Assembly (NCBI GenBank): GCA_029260575.1
Contig: JAJDDB010000035.1
Coordinates: 62,001-126,000, forward strand
DNA length: 64,000 bases
From: Phycisphaerales bacterium
GTDB lineage: Bacteria > Planctomycetota > Phycisphaerae > Phycisphaerales > SM1A02
Reading direction: 5' to 3'
Shown here: positions 8,793 through 17,680 of the stretch, piece after piece
How positions within the stretch are numbered: position 1 is the stretch's first letter
Layout of the letters: each line of letters starts with the position of its first letter
Translations under genes and position numbers: made by a program
Notes under the pieces: generated by a model
What the model was told of the DNA's origin: nothing
The model's database searches: none
What the model saw: only the letters and a program-made list of their open reading frames with translations

Positions 8793-11071
8793 CGCGGCAC
8801 CCGAACATTCAGTTCGCCTGCCAGTGTCGTCACCAACTGTTTCGCACGGGCGATATCATTTCTGTCCAACATCTGCCCGCCGAAGCGCGCTGCATAGAAC
8901 AGTTCCGCTATTTCGCGCATTGCTCCCCCAGCATTTGGCTGTTCGCTCTCGATTATCCCTGCATACATCAGCGGCGGCTGCCATCGCGGCTTGCGAATCT
9001 TCGCGCGCTGCAGCACATTCAGCATGTCGACATAAAAACCAAGTTGACGAAGCAATCGACGTTGCTGCGCGCCATCCATGTGTTCCAGCCGGGCTCGCCG
9101 ACGAATCGACAAGAACCGCCGCATCACTTTCACCACCGCTATGACCGCAATCACCGCTGCCAGTGCAACCAGGCCAAGCCAGATATAGCCGGCCGAGCCG
9201 AGCTTGAACGAACGATTCACGCCCGCAGCCCATTCGCGCGTCGCCTCGAGCGCTTCAACAATACGCTGCGACCAGCGCTCATCCAGCTTGCGCGTCATCT
9301 CCTGCTGCGCGCCGCGGTCGAACTCAATGATCTGTTCACTCCACGTTCCATCAAACCGCTCGTACACCCAGCGCAACCGATCCGTAATCGACGCGGTAGT
9401 GGAATGCAATTCCTGCAACGTCGCAGGCGGCGTCGGGTCATACGTCGAATACCGCCGAGGCCCGGTGCGCACTTCAACCCATGCGTGCGCATTGGATTGC
9501 AGCACGAGGTACGACTGCGCTGCCGGATCATATTCGTATGCGACGAACCCCGTTATAACCCTTGCGTCAACGCCCACGCTTTGGCACAGCAGTGTCATCG
9601 CACTTGCAAAGTATTCACAGTGTCCGCGCTGCGTTTCAGTGAGAAACTGCATCACCGGATCAGGATCAGAGCTGGCCGTTACAACTACATCGCTCAGGTC
9701 CAGCGTGTAACTGAATGTTTCGCTTTGGAGATACTGCTCGAACGCGCGCGCTGCCTGCTGCACCCACGCATATTGTGCATCTTCATCCAGCGGCGGGTTG
9801 GTCGCAACGCTTGCATCCTGAAGAAGCTGCCTGGCCACACGCTGCATCGACCGAAGCACCGGCTGAATTGCAGATGGCCATCGCCGTTCGAAGTTCCGCG
9901 GGGTTGTCTTCATGCGCGGTATGCCCATGCGCTCAAGCGTCCGATCGCTTGGCGATGGTTGAAACCGCACGCGATACGCCGCACTGCTTTCCTGCCGTGC
10001 TGTGCGAATCAATTGGGTCGCTGCATCAAATCGCAGCCCCGGCCCGCCGTCCAACTCGACCGCAACCGGCAACATCGGCGCAAACAACACATTTGTGCGA
10101 ATGTACGGCTTGACCTGCACCGTCAGTGTCCGCCCCGTTTCCAGCGGCGATTGACTCAGCGAGATGAACCCGCTGCCGGGTGAATCGAGAAGCGGCGATT
10201 GCGAAGTCTGCGGCGACCATTGACCACCACCATCATATTGCGGCAGCACACTGCCACGCAGAAGCAGTGGTCGGCCGAATTCCATCGGCTTGGCCGTTTC
10301 ATCAAGCACCGACACTTCCATCGCAACCGAACGTGAATCCGTGATGCGCGTTCCAGTCAACAAATTGATTTCTTCCGTAAACCCCGGCCGGCGCGTTGCT
10401 GACGGACCCTGCAATTGCGGAATCAGATCTTCACCTACACCCCGCGGAAACAGCACAAATACCGTCACGCTGATCGCCAATCCGATGACAGTAACGGCAG
10501 ACACAAACCATCGGAACTGCCCGGCAACGGCACGCCCCGTCACCGGCCGATGCGACGGCGCAAGTCGATATCCCTGCGGCATTGTTTCCAACCGTACCCG
10601 CCGATTCTCATCATGGGCTGCGTACAATTGATGCAGCAGCAACACGTACATGCCCAGGATTGCATACACGATCAGCAGGCCGCCGAACAGCAGATCCGTC
10701 GATTGCAGGCAACCGGTCACCATCAACAGCAAGCTCAGCGTCAGCAGTTGTGCGTGATCGCGCGCGGTGCGACGTTCATACAACTTAATCAACGTCAGCA
10801 GAACAATGAATCGCCCCAGAACACCAAGCACATCATGGCGGTTCTGTGTCAGGTCCACCACGACATGCAGCGACACCGCAAGCACCAGTACGTTTGACAC
10901 CCATCGCGGCAGGTGCTTGCTGCGCGGCCCTTCGGTGATGTACCAACTCAAAGCTGCCAGCGCACCCGCCACCACAAGTAATCCAACATTTCCCTGCGCC
11001 AGGCACAGCGCGATCAGACTCACCAGCACCAGCGCGAAACTCATCACCGGATAGCTGCGCAGCAGTCTCAT
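8789..11071 (-). CDS. Transglutaminase-like membrane protein, TgpA/DUF3488 family
   Basis: The 760-residue protein has about six membrane segments in the first 230 residues, a periplasmic transglutaminase-like domain, one more membrane segment (about residues 625-650) and a cytoplasmic tail. The Cys-His-Asp triad is visible in RGHCEYFASAM (Cys about 485), SNAHAWVEV (His about 527) and TYDPTPP (Asp about 544). TgpA-type proteins act on periplasmic protein substrates, but their exact reaction is poorly known. Both ends overlap neighbours by four bases: the DUF58 gene upstream and the methyltransferase downstream. TgpA and DUF58 proteins usually accompany a MoxR AAA+ ATPase, which is absent from this window. 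Confidence 0.9.
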   Translation of the reverse strand: MRLLRSYPVMSFALVLVSLIALCLAQGNVGLLVVAGALAALSWYITEGPRSKHLPRWVSNVLVLAVSLHVVVDLTQNRHDVLGVLGRFIVLLTLIKLYERRTARDHAQLLTLSLLLMVTGCLQSTDLLFGGLLIVYAILGMYVLLLHQLYAAHDENRRVRLETMPQGYRLAPSHRPVTGRAVAGQFRWFVSAVTVIGLAISVTVFVLFPRGVGEDLIPQLQGPSATRRPGFTEEINLLTGTRITDSRSVAMEVSVLDETAKPMEFGRPLLLRGSVLPQYDGGGQWSPQTSQSPLLDSPGSGFISLSQSPLETGRTLTVQVKPYIRTNVLFAPMLPVAVELDGGPGLRFDAATQLIRTARQESSAAYRVRFQPSPSDRTLERMGIPRMKTTPRNFERRWPSAIQPVLRSMQRVARQLLQDASVATNPPLDEDAQYAWVQQAARAFEQYLQSETFSYTLDLSDVVVTASSDPDPVMQFLTETQRGHCEYFASAMTLLCQSVGVDARVITGFVAYEYDPAAQSYLVLQSNAHAWVEVRTGPRRYSTYDPTPPATLQELHSTTASITDRLRWVYERFDGTWSEQIIEFDRGAQQEMTRKLDERWSQRIVEALEATREWAAGVNRSFKLGSAGYIWLGLVALAAVIAVIAVVKVMRRFLSIRRRARLEHMDGAQQRRLLRQLGFYVDMLNVLQRAKIRKPRWQPPLMYAGIIESEQPNAGGAMREIAELFYAARFGGQMLDRNDIARAKQLVTTLAGELNVRVPR

Positions 11072-12342
11072 GCCGCAGTCTCCTGCGCTGCATCTGTGGT
11101 CGTAATCATCGCATCCACAACGTCGCCGACGTTACGGATCTGTGATGGATCCCAACCCAGCGTACCCGTCGTGACCGATTCAAGCTGTGCCGCAGTCAGA
11201 TGCCAGACATCATCACGGGCCAGCCCCGGATCAACACGATCCGGATGCACGATCACGAATGCGGCGCGTTCTGCACTGGGCAGCACACCGCGCGACTGCG
11301 CCTGCCGGTCTACATCAAGATCAATCGACGCAAGCGCTGCGAGCATCCGACCCAGATGCCAGCGACTGCGCCGCAGCGGCATCTTCGGCATGTCATAGCC
11401 CAGCACACTCAGGCCAGTTTCGTACCCACTCTTGTCCGCTGCATACAGGATCGAAGCAGCAAGACTGATCGCGCGCTCTTCCGCTTCACGCTTGGCTTTG
11501 CGCGTGTCATTTGCCATTCGCAGATCCTCAGTCGCCCGCATGAGATTGATTGCCACGCGCAGCTTCGGCGGACTCGGCTTGGATCGCTCAATCGTCACCA
11601 GTTCATCCGTTCGTGCGGTGCGCTTCCATGAAATATGTCGAAGACTGTCGCCCTCTCGATACTCACGTACGCCGAAATATTCTTCACCCGACCCCGACCG
11701 TTGCGTCATTCGCATGCCGATCATTCCCGCTGGCGCAAAGCGATCCAGCAACTCCGGCCGCAACATGTACAACCTCGGGAATACCAGCGTGTGATGCATC
11801 TGCGCAACGGTTGTCGACCTGCGAATAATTCCCATCGGAAACGTCATCCACAATCGGATGCGGTTGAATCGCACCAAACCGCGCTGCGTCGGCCAATACA
11901 CCGCCTCTGCGTGTGTCGTCTCCCGGCCGGCCACATGCATCACCCATGCGAATGCCGGCTCCAGCAGTTCCTGCCACGGCTTGGCCTGCCGTTCGATGCC
12001 CACTTCCTCAGCGCCGCGCCGCACAGTCAATCGAAATCGCTTTACATCCGGCAGCTCTTCGCAGTGCAGGTTGAATACCGGCAGCAGGCGTCTGCGATTT
12101 CGCAATTCGTAACGCACAACGAGCGGTTCGCCGACCGCACCGGATTGCGGGTCCAACCGCCGAGCGCGAATCCCCCGCAACATCAGCGCCGAAAGCGAAA
12201 GTGACAGCACCAGACCCGCAGCCAGAACGCCAAGCGTCCAGAACAGGAGGTTGTTCTGCGTGTTCATCGCTACCACGCCGACCACAAGGATCAACCCGAT
12301 GTAGACCAACCCGGTTGCGTGGGGGCGCATACGCTGAATCAC
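11068..12342 (-). CDS. DUF58 domain protein
   Basis: The 424-residue product starts with two membrane segments (about residues 10-50) and contains the DUF58 signature REYREGDSLRHISWKRTART, followed by a von Willebrand A-like region. DUF58 proteins are usual partners of MoxR ATPases and TgpA transglutaminases; the complex may act in envelope assembly or stress. GTG 12342 is supported by AAGGAG about six bases upstream. Its stop overlaps the start of the TgpA gene. The lipoprotein gene ends 25 bases upstream, so they may share a transcript. Confidence 0.88.
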   Translation of the reverse strand: MIQRMRPHATGLVYIGLILVVGVVAMNTQNNLLFWTLGVLAAGLVLSLSLSALMLRGIRARRLDPQSGAVGEPLVVRYELRNRRRLLPVFNLHCEELPDVKRFRLTVRRGAEEVGIERQAKPWQELLEPAFAWVMHVAGRETTHAEAVYWPTQRGLVRFNRIRLWMTFPMGIIRRSTTVAQMHHTLVFPRLYMLRPELLDRFAPAGMIGMRMTQRSGSGEEYFGVREYREGDSLRHISWKRTARTDELVTIERSKPSPPKLRVAINLMRATEDLRMANDTRKAKREAEERAISLAASILYAADKSGYETGLSVLGYDMPKMPLRRSRWHLGRMLAALASIDLDVDRQAQSRGVLPSAERAAFVIVHPDRVDPGLARDDVWHLTAAQLESVTTGTLGWDPSQIRNVGDVVDAMITTTDAAQETAA

Positions 12343-12367
12343 GTTCGCTCCTTACTCATTCGTCGTA

Positions 12368-12820
12368 TCACTTGTATTTTTCGTACTGTTCCCACAGGTC
12401 CTCGCGCGGCTCATGTTGTGTCGACTGTCCTTGCGACATCGTTACAAGCAATCGCTTACCACCCGTCGGCAGACGCAGAATCATCTCGCCGCTGCGATAG
12501 CCGTTGCGCTCAACCTGAATCAACCACGATTCATCCATCCAGCCGGCACCGAACGCATCGATCGGTACTTCAAACGTGCCATCAGAATGCGATTTACCTG
12601 TCGCTGACAACGAACGATTCAGATCCAATGGATCACGGTGAATCAGAATCTTCACCTCCCCCACTCCGGTCTCGCTGAATCGCGTGTCATCGCCAGACAC
12701 AATTTCAAGATCGGTATACGCGCCCTTGATGACTTTTCCGCTGAGCGTATAGCCGCCGCTGCAGCCGGTTGCCATCGTGACCAGAGCTGCCAACACACAC
12801 ACACAAAGAATTCGCCGCAT
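12368..12820 (-). CDS. Small lipoprotein of unknown function
   Basis: The 150-residue product has a clear lipoprotein signal: MRRILCVCVLAALVTMATGC, with Cys 20 as the lipidation site. The mature part (GYTLSGKVIKGAYTDLEIV...) resembles a small carboxypeptidase-regulatory or transthyretin-like beta-sandwich that begins with a 'sGkV' strand, but this is only a resemblance. ATG 12820 was preferred over GTG 12841 because AAAGGA lies about ten bases upstream and the lipoprotein signal is then of normal length. It directly precedes DUF58 and TgpA and may be an envelope partner. Confidence 0.75.
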   Translation of the reverse strand: MRRILCVCVLAALVTMATGCSGGYTLSGKVIKGAYTDLEIVSGDDTRFSETGVGEVKILIHRDPLDLNRSLSATGKSHSDGTFEVPIDAFGAGWMDESWLIQVERNGYRSGEMILRLPTGGKRLLVTMSQGQSTQHEPREDLWEQYEKYK

Positions 12821-12971
12821 GTACAGATCGTCCTTTCGCACAGCACATCATACGGGCTGGGTGTGCGCCCGGTCGCATTCGATGCGGAACATTGCCAGCG
12901 CATCACATACACAACAAACACCGACGATTGCCGACGGCTGGCCGCATTTCACGATTCAAATCATGGCAGAA

Positions 12972-13745
12972 TTACGCCGGCGTCGTTTCACCAGCAACCG
13001 CAGCTTCGGTGGCAATATCCAACTCGCCTGTCGCTTCAGGTTCGCCAGCCGTGTCGGACGTAGGTTCGTCCGTCCGCTGCGATCCTGCGTCATCATCTGT
13101 AGTGTCGTCGTCACCTGCCTGCTTCTCGGGCTTCGGCGGGATATACGACGGTTCGCGAGTGAGCCCCTCCACCGCAGGCAGATCATTCAGATTCGCCAGC
13201 CCGAATACCTTCAGAAACTGCCTCGTCGTGCCGTACAACATTGGCCTGCCGAGCTCTTCCGCCCGCCCGACAATCTTCACCAACCGCCGTTCCATCAGGC
13301 TGCGCAGAATCTCGCCGCATGCCACACCACGTATCGCTTCGATCTCCGCGCGCATGATCGGCTGGCGATATGCAACGATTGACAGCGCCTCCAGCGCCGC
13401 CTGCGACAAACGCGACTGCTGCCGGTCCGAATGCAATCGCGCCATCAGCGCCCCAAATGCGGGCAACGTCAACACCTGATACCCGCCGGCAACGCTTTCA
13501 ATGCGGAACGATCGCCCTGTGTGTTCATACGCCTCGTTGAGGTCATCAATCGCCTGGCGAATGTCTTTGGTCGATTCCTTGCCCGGAATCCCGAGCACAT
13601 CAGCCAGACGCTTTTCCGTCATCGGCCGATCCGTGCTCAGCAACAGAGCCTCCAATCGCACCGCAAGCGGTTGATCAGCGCACAGTTCGTCGCCTGCTCG
13701 AGGACGAGATTCAGAATCATTCGGTTGGTCGCGGCGTTCGTTCAT
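12972..13745 (-). CDS. scpB: Segregation and condensation protein B
   Basis: ScpB is the winged-helix kleisin-associated subunit that, with ScpA and SMC, compacts and segregates the chromosome. The 257-residue product has the two winged-helix domains: LEALLLSTDRPMTEKRLADVLG at the front and ALEALSIVAYRQPI, IRGV and GRPMLYGTTRQFL in the second. The C-terminal 70 residues are acidic and low-complexity, a tail that varies between species. ATG 13745 is used; a GTG lies directly before it. The partner scpA is not adjacent. Downstream lie the lipoprotein-DUF58-TgpA genes, upstream the ATP synthase epsilon gene. Confidence 0.94.
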   Translation of the reverse strand: MNERRDQPNDSESRPRAGDELCADQPLAVRLEALLLSTDRPMTEKRLADVLGIPGKESTKDIRQAIDDLNEAYEHTGRSFRIESVAGGYQVLTLPAFGALMARLHSDRQQSRLSQAALEALSIVAYRQPIMRAEIEAIRGVACGEILRSLMERRLVKIVGRAEELGRPMLYGTTRQFLKVFGLANLNDLPAVEGLTREPSYIPPKPEKQAGDDDTTDDDAGSQRTDEPTSDTAGEPEATGELDIATEAAVAGETTPA

Positions 13746-13820
13746 CACAGCATCACCCTAGCAGGTGTCATCGACACACTCACGGGATTGTCATGGATTT
13801 CAACGACAACCCGCCAGCCA

Positions 13821-14225
13821 TTAGCTTGAAGAACGAGCAAGCGATCGCTTGGCGTAGGCACGGGCCTGGTCTCGGCAAACCTGTTCCTGATTTTCGCCGG
13901 GCTTGGAAACGCGATCAGCGACATCCGCCAACTCCGCCTCGGCCTGTTCGTAGGACACATCCTCAGCTGCCATCGCAGAATCGGTCAGCAACACCAGTTG
14001 TCCCTTATCCGCCTGTGCAAAACCGCCATCAAGAAGGAACCACCGGCTGGTGCCCTCGGGCGTATCAATGCGCAATGATCCGGTGCCCAGCCGCGTCAGC
14101 AGCGGACTCTTTCCAACCATCATGCCGTACTGTCCATCCCATGCCGGAAAGCTTGCATAGATCGCATCGCCGTCAAACAACGGACCGGTCGGTGTGACTA
14201 TGGAACAGTGAAACGTCTCGGCCAC
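13821..14225 (-). CDS. atpC: F1 ATP synthase epsilon subunit
   Basis: The epsilon subunit sits on the central stalk of F1 and can inhibit ATP hydrolysis. The 134-residue product has the N-terminal beta-sandwich (FHCSIVTPTGPLFDGDA, SFPAWDGQYGMMVGKSPLL, WFLLDGGFAQ, LTDSA) and then a helical hairpin. GTG 14225 is chosen because AAGGAGA (14231-14237) lies six bases upstream; an in-frame extension to 14249 has no ribosome site. No other ATP synthase subunit is nearby: the neighbours are a CYTH protein and scpB. The gene is thus separated from the rest of the atp operon. Confidence 0.9.
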   Translation of the reverse strand: MAETFHCSIVTPTGPLFDGDAIYASFPAWDGQYGMMVGKSPLLTRLGTGSLRIDTPEGTSRWFLLDGGFAQADKGQLVLLTDSAMAAEDVSYEQAEAELADVADRVSKPGENQEQVCRDQARAYAKRSLARSSS

Positions 14226-14313
14226 GGGGGTCTCCTTTGCGGGCAGCACAGCAGTGTAGCGGCCCCCAAGGGCGGTTCAACCTGTGAATGCAAACCCTTG
14301 CAGAAGTGCTTTG

Positions 14314-14838
14314 CTACTGCCCCGCCCCGATCCGCCTGGCGATCTCGGAATTCACATATTCCAGTACGTCGGTGACTTCCCGCTCCAGCACCGCCGCCAA
14401 GAATTCCGGCATGTGTATTGCGCAGTCTTTGCGGGGCATCTCAACCTCAGCCAGCACCAGGTCCACCGCGTAAAACCGGTCGATCGCCCATTGCAACTCG
14501 TCTTCATGCCACACCCATCGGGTCTTGCGCAGCCGCATGCCCTGCGTCAGCGGCCACAACTGCAAAAACTGGTCCTCCGTCAGATCACGTTCGGTCTCTT
14601 CGCGCACCAATCCCATCCCCCGCTTGATGGTGTGGGTGCAGGTCACACTCCCATCAGATCGCACCGTTCGACGAATCCGCCCCTCGCAAACATGCGTTAC
14701 TGCATCCGGATCATCTGACGCGCAAACATGCTCCGCATTGAGGTATCCCTGCTCAAGCTCCAGACGCTGCCACGCATCAGGAATCACCGGCAACGCCCGC
14801 AGCAGATACTTGCGCTCAATTTCAATGCCACTGGCCAT
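14314..14838 (-). CDS. CYTH domain protein (probable triphosphatase)
   Basis: CYTH enzymes fold into a beta-tunnel that binds triphosphate groups with metal; bacterial members are often inorganic triphosphatases. The 174-residue product opens with IEIERKYLL, the ExExK signature. It continues with the charged strands expected for the tunnel (GRIRRTVRSDG, TIKRG, EETERDLT, LRKTRWVW, WAIDRFY, LVLAEVEMP). This length fits the single-domain class. It could instead be a class IV adenylate cyclase-like or thiamine-triphosphatase-like member. ATG 14838 follows a GTG six bases earlier. It is the first gene of the minus-strand run that continues through atpC and scpB. Confidence 0.87.
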   Translation of the reverse strand: MASGIEIERKYLLRALPVIPDAWQRLELEQGYLNAEHVCASDDPDAVTHVCEGRIRRTVRSDGSVTCTHTIKRGMGLVREETERDLTEDQFLQLWPLTQGMRLRKTRWVWHEDELQWAIDRFYAVDLVLAEVEMPRKDCAIHMPEFLAAVLEREVTDVLEYVNSEIARRIGAGQ

Positions 14839-14947
14839 AAACACACAATACCGCGTACCGCACCATTACAACACAACACGCAACAGCACCGATCTCCAAA
14901 ATCGCAGACAAAGTCCGTCTCCACGAATGTTTGGTTGTTTGGCTTAA

Positions 14948-14981
14948 CAAAAAACCGAGGCGGTCGCGTAAACCGCCCCGG
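14948..14981 (-). terminator. Rho-independent terminator of the ECF sigma operon
   Basis: Read on the minus strand, CCGGGGCGGT and ACCGCCTCGG form a stem with one mismatch around a 6-base loop, followed by TTTTTTG. It sits about 125 bases after the stop of the 157-residue gene and ends that operon before the CYTH gene begins. Confidence 0.72.
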
Positions 14982-15104
14982 CTTCATCCGGGCCGCCTTG
15001 TCTGCCCGAATGCGTGGACCGATGCGAGGAGGAACACGCACCAGACCACGGCATCGGCGCAAATATGGATGTGTATGGTTAGGTCCAGAACCACCCCACA
15101 GCAC

Positions 15105-15578
15105 CTATCCGCACCGTTGTGTTACCCACCGCCGCGCATCCCGCGCGATAGCGCGCAACGGCTCCGCGACATTTTCATCGCGAATCATCGATTCCAATCC
15201 ACGCAGCAGCGCGCGGTCCGACTGCGTAGTTATGCGTTCATCATGTCGAACCATTGCTGCCGCAATAGCGCCCAGATACAACCGGCTTGCCAGAGACCGA
15301 TCCGTTGCTGTCTCACCGACGATGCGCATCGTCTTGAACGCATCCTTGGCATGCTTTAATTGACGCAGTGAAACATGTGGATCCACCAGCAGCGCCACCG
15401 CTGACGGCTGCGCTGGATCAATATCGCGCACCAGCCAATCCGCTGACGCCATGGATGAATTCTCGTTGTCTTCCAGAGCCCATCGCAGGGCTTCGTGGAT
15501 CGACGAACCGTTCATCGATGACTGGTCTGGCGCAGGGTCAAAATCAGACTTGTCCGTGCCGGATGTCATACGTGTCAT
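15105..15578 (-). CDS. Unrecognised protein coupled to an ECF sigma factor gene
   Basis: The 157-residue soluble protein has no signal peptide or membrane segment. Its N-terminal 40 residues are Ser/Asp-rich and probably disordered; the remainder is Ala/Arg-rich and predicted by eye to be helical. I recognise no family motif. Its start overlaps the sigma factor stop by four bases (ATGA), so the two are translated together. Genes in this position often encode a regulator or partner of the sigma factor, but it has no zinc-finger anti-sigma motif (HxxxCxxC). Confidence 0.72.
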   Translation of the reverse strand: MTRMTSGTDKSDFDPAPDQSSMNGSSIHEALRWALEDNENSSMASADWLVRDIDPAQPSAVALLVDPHVSLRQLKHAKDAFKTMRIVGETATDRSLASRLYLGAIAAAMVRHDERITTQSDRALLRGLESMIRDENVAEPLRAIARDARRWVTQRCG

Positions 15579-16399
15579 TGTAGGACTCCCCGCTGCAGTA
15601 TCGCCATCAATTCGCGCAGCTCGTCGTCCACCTCCGCAGGGTCTGAAACCGTCTGCGCCACTTCCGCCCGCATGGCCCTGGCGAACTTCCGCTTTACTGT
15701 CACCATCATGTTCGATGCCTGCGAGGCATCAGTCAGATCAAACTGCTCAACCAGCCGCTCGTACGGCGTGGCAGCATCTTCAAACAACATCGGCCGAACC
15801 ACACGTCCCACGAACACCTCCCAATGCGCTTCCTGACACTGCTGCACATAATGCCTGCGCACATCCTGCAGCACTCTGCGTATCAGCGCTGCAGCCCACT
15901 GCGAATCAAACACATCAGCCGGCGCCAGATTCGTTCGATCCGCCGGTGCAATCTGCTCGCCGCCGCGTGCATCCAGCTCCGCCGGCCTGTTGCCGCGTCC
16001 GGATCGCTTGCGGCGAAGATCCACGACATAGTTACGAACCGTCGTCCGCAGAAGATTTCGAAACCGCCCGCGCTCCGGATCAGCATGCTCCAGCAACCGA
16101 CCCGTCAGCACTTCATCACACAAGAACCCCTGCGTGATGTCGCCTGCTTCATGCACATCACACCCGCAGGCACGCGCGTAGCCATACACGACCGGCCAGT
16201 ACCGCCGGCTGATCGATTCCATAGCCGACGACGATGCGCTGCCGCTGACCACCGCCCGGTCGATCAACGACCAGTCTGTGTCACCCAGGATCTGCATGCA
16301 ATCACGCGTCGTTCGTCGGTCAGCATCACGGCTGGTTGAAATTGGACCTCCCTGCGTCCTTCGCTGATTGCAAGTTCTTGTCAATACACAATTTGTCAC
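15575..16399 (-). CDS. ECF-type RNA polymerase sigma factor, long planctomycete type
   Basis: This protein would direct RNA polymerase to a dedicated promoter set. Region 2 is visible as SISRRYWPVVYGYARACGC, AGDITQGFL and GRFRNLLRTTVRNYVVDLRRKR. The C-terminal region 4 part is weaker (FDLTDASQASNMMVTVKRKFARAM). The long linker between them and the QGF variant of region 2 match the large ECF proteins frequent in planctomycetes. GTG 16399 has AAGGAG nine bases upstream; ATG 16297 would shorten it by 34 residues. A second GGAGG lies inside the gene near 16350 with no normal start after it. The 157-residue gene follows with a four-base overlap. Confidence 0.8.
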   Translation of the reverse strand: MTNCVLTRTCNQRRTQGGPISTSRDADRRTTRDCMQILGDTDWSLIDRAVVSGSASSSAMESISRRYWPVVYGYARACGCDVHEAGDITQGFLCDEVLTGRLLEHADPERGRFRNLLRTTVRNYVVDLRRKRSGRGNRPAELDARGGEQIAPADRTNLAPADVFDSQWAAALIRRVLQDVRRHYVQQCQEAHWEVFVGRVVRPMLFEDAATPYERLVEQFDLTDASQASNMMVTVKRKFARAMRAEVAQTVSDPAEVDDELRELMAILQRGVLQ

Positions 16400-16541
16400 C
16401 GTTGACGACTCCTTGTTGCCGTCGCGGTCCGAAACGTTTCCCCAAATGACGCCGAAGCGTCCGGCCCCGGAAAAGGGCTCAGTACTCGCCCTTCAATACG
16501 ACGCTCATGCCGCGATCCTGCCATCCGTGCGAAGAAAATTT

Positions 16542-17615
16542 TCACTTTTCTTGCTCCGCCACATTCGAGGCACCAGCCAACTCAGCAACAACCGCTTCAA
16601 GCCCATCCACAATCCGGGCCAACCGTTCGTAATCCAGTTTGTCCGGCGTGTCGGTCTTTTTGTGATAATGCGGGTACCGAAACGGTGCTGTGTCTGTCAC
16701 CATCACCGCTGGATACCCCGCCTGCCAGAAGGCCCAGTGATCAGACCACCCCACGCCCGGAATCCACCCGGGTAGGGCCGCGCCCTCAGATGGAAACTGC
16801 GCGTGTGTACGAAACAGACCCGTCACCTTCCGGGTCAATCCGCGCGAACCCATATTGCCCACGAACGAAACAAAATTGCCTTCACTCGGATAAAACCACC
16901 CAAGCGGTGCAACCGGGTATATCTGACTGCCCGGCACATCGCTGTAGTACCCGATCGTTTCCAAGCTCAGCATTGCAACGATGTCATCGCCGTTGTCTTT
17001 GCACGCCCGCGCGTACACAAGCGACCCCATCTCCTCGCTGAGAAACTGCGGCGGTTCTTCGTTGGCAAACAGCACAAACCGAATCGTGCGCTGCGGAGCG
17101 CTGCCTGCGAATCGTTTTGCAAGTGCAAGCGTCGCTGCACACCCCGAGCCGTTGTCATTCGCAGCAGGGCATGAATCCACACCGTCATAATGCGCGCCAA
17201 CGACAACAATCTCATTCGTACCCGAAGCCGCAGTTGAGTCTGAATTGCTGCGGATTTCCGCAACAACATTCGCGCATTCCACACCACCGGTCATAAACGT
17301 CTGTTCCGTCACCACATACCCATACGACCGAAGCTGATCACCGAGATATTGCCGGGCCTGCGCATACGCCTGCTCGTGCAGCACATTTCGCGCGCCGATG
17401 TCATCTGCCAGCACAACAACATGACCGCGCAGTTCATCGGCAAGTTCCCGCTGCTCTGCTGTCAATTCTGCAAGCGGTCCGTCGTAACTTTCGCCCGGCA
17501 TCGACACCATTGCGATGTAGACGTACCCACCCAGCAAGCCAAGCACGATCGTCAGCAGCACAAGAATCCGCACCAGACGCATGCGGATCGTCATCTTTCG
17601 CTTCGTGCGTACCAT
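16542..17615 (-). CDS. M28 family zinc metallopeptidase, membrane-anchored
   Basis: M28 enzymes are two-zinc aminopeptidases or carboxypeptidases. The 357-residue product starts with a basic end and one membrane segment (LVRILVLLTIVLGLLGGYVYIAM), putting the catalytic domain outside the cytoplasm. Ligands are visible in order: GAHYDGV (His about 142), AANDNGSG (bridging Asp), FANEEPP (general base Glu and ligand Glu), LETIGYY in the position of the fourth ligand, and YPHYHKKTDTPDKLDY (last His). All key residues seem present. ATG 17615 was chosen because GGGAGA lies about six bases before it; the frame is open to 17759 but that extension has no signal logic. Confidence 0.9.
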   Translation of the reverse strand: MVRTKRKMTIRMRLVRILVLLTIVLGLLGGYVYIAMVSMPGESYDGPLAELTAEQRELADELRGHVVVLADDIGARNVLHEQAYAQARQYLGDQLRSYGYVVTEQTFMTGGVECANVVAEIRSNSDSTAASGTNEIVVVGAHYDGVDSCPAANDNGSGCAATLALAKRFAGSAPQRTIRFVLFANEEPPQFLSEEMGSLVYARACKDNGDDIVAMLSLETIGYYSDVPGSQIYPVAPLGWFYPSEGNFVSFVGNMGSRGLTRKVTGLFRTHAQFPSEGAALPGWIPGVGWSDHWAFWQAGYPAVMVTDTAPFRYPHYHKKTDTPDKLDYERLARIVDGLEAVVAELAGASNVAEQEK

Positions 17616-17680
17616 GATTGTCTCCCATACAGTTGCGTGCAACAGATCGCACAGCATTCTATTCGTCCCGGTGCACCGCA

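Noticed and set aside
14784-15104. A small basic minus-strand protein
   Set aside because: The frame contains the terminator hairpin and overlaps the CYTH gene start; no ribosome site or family.
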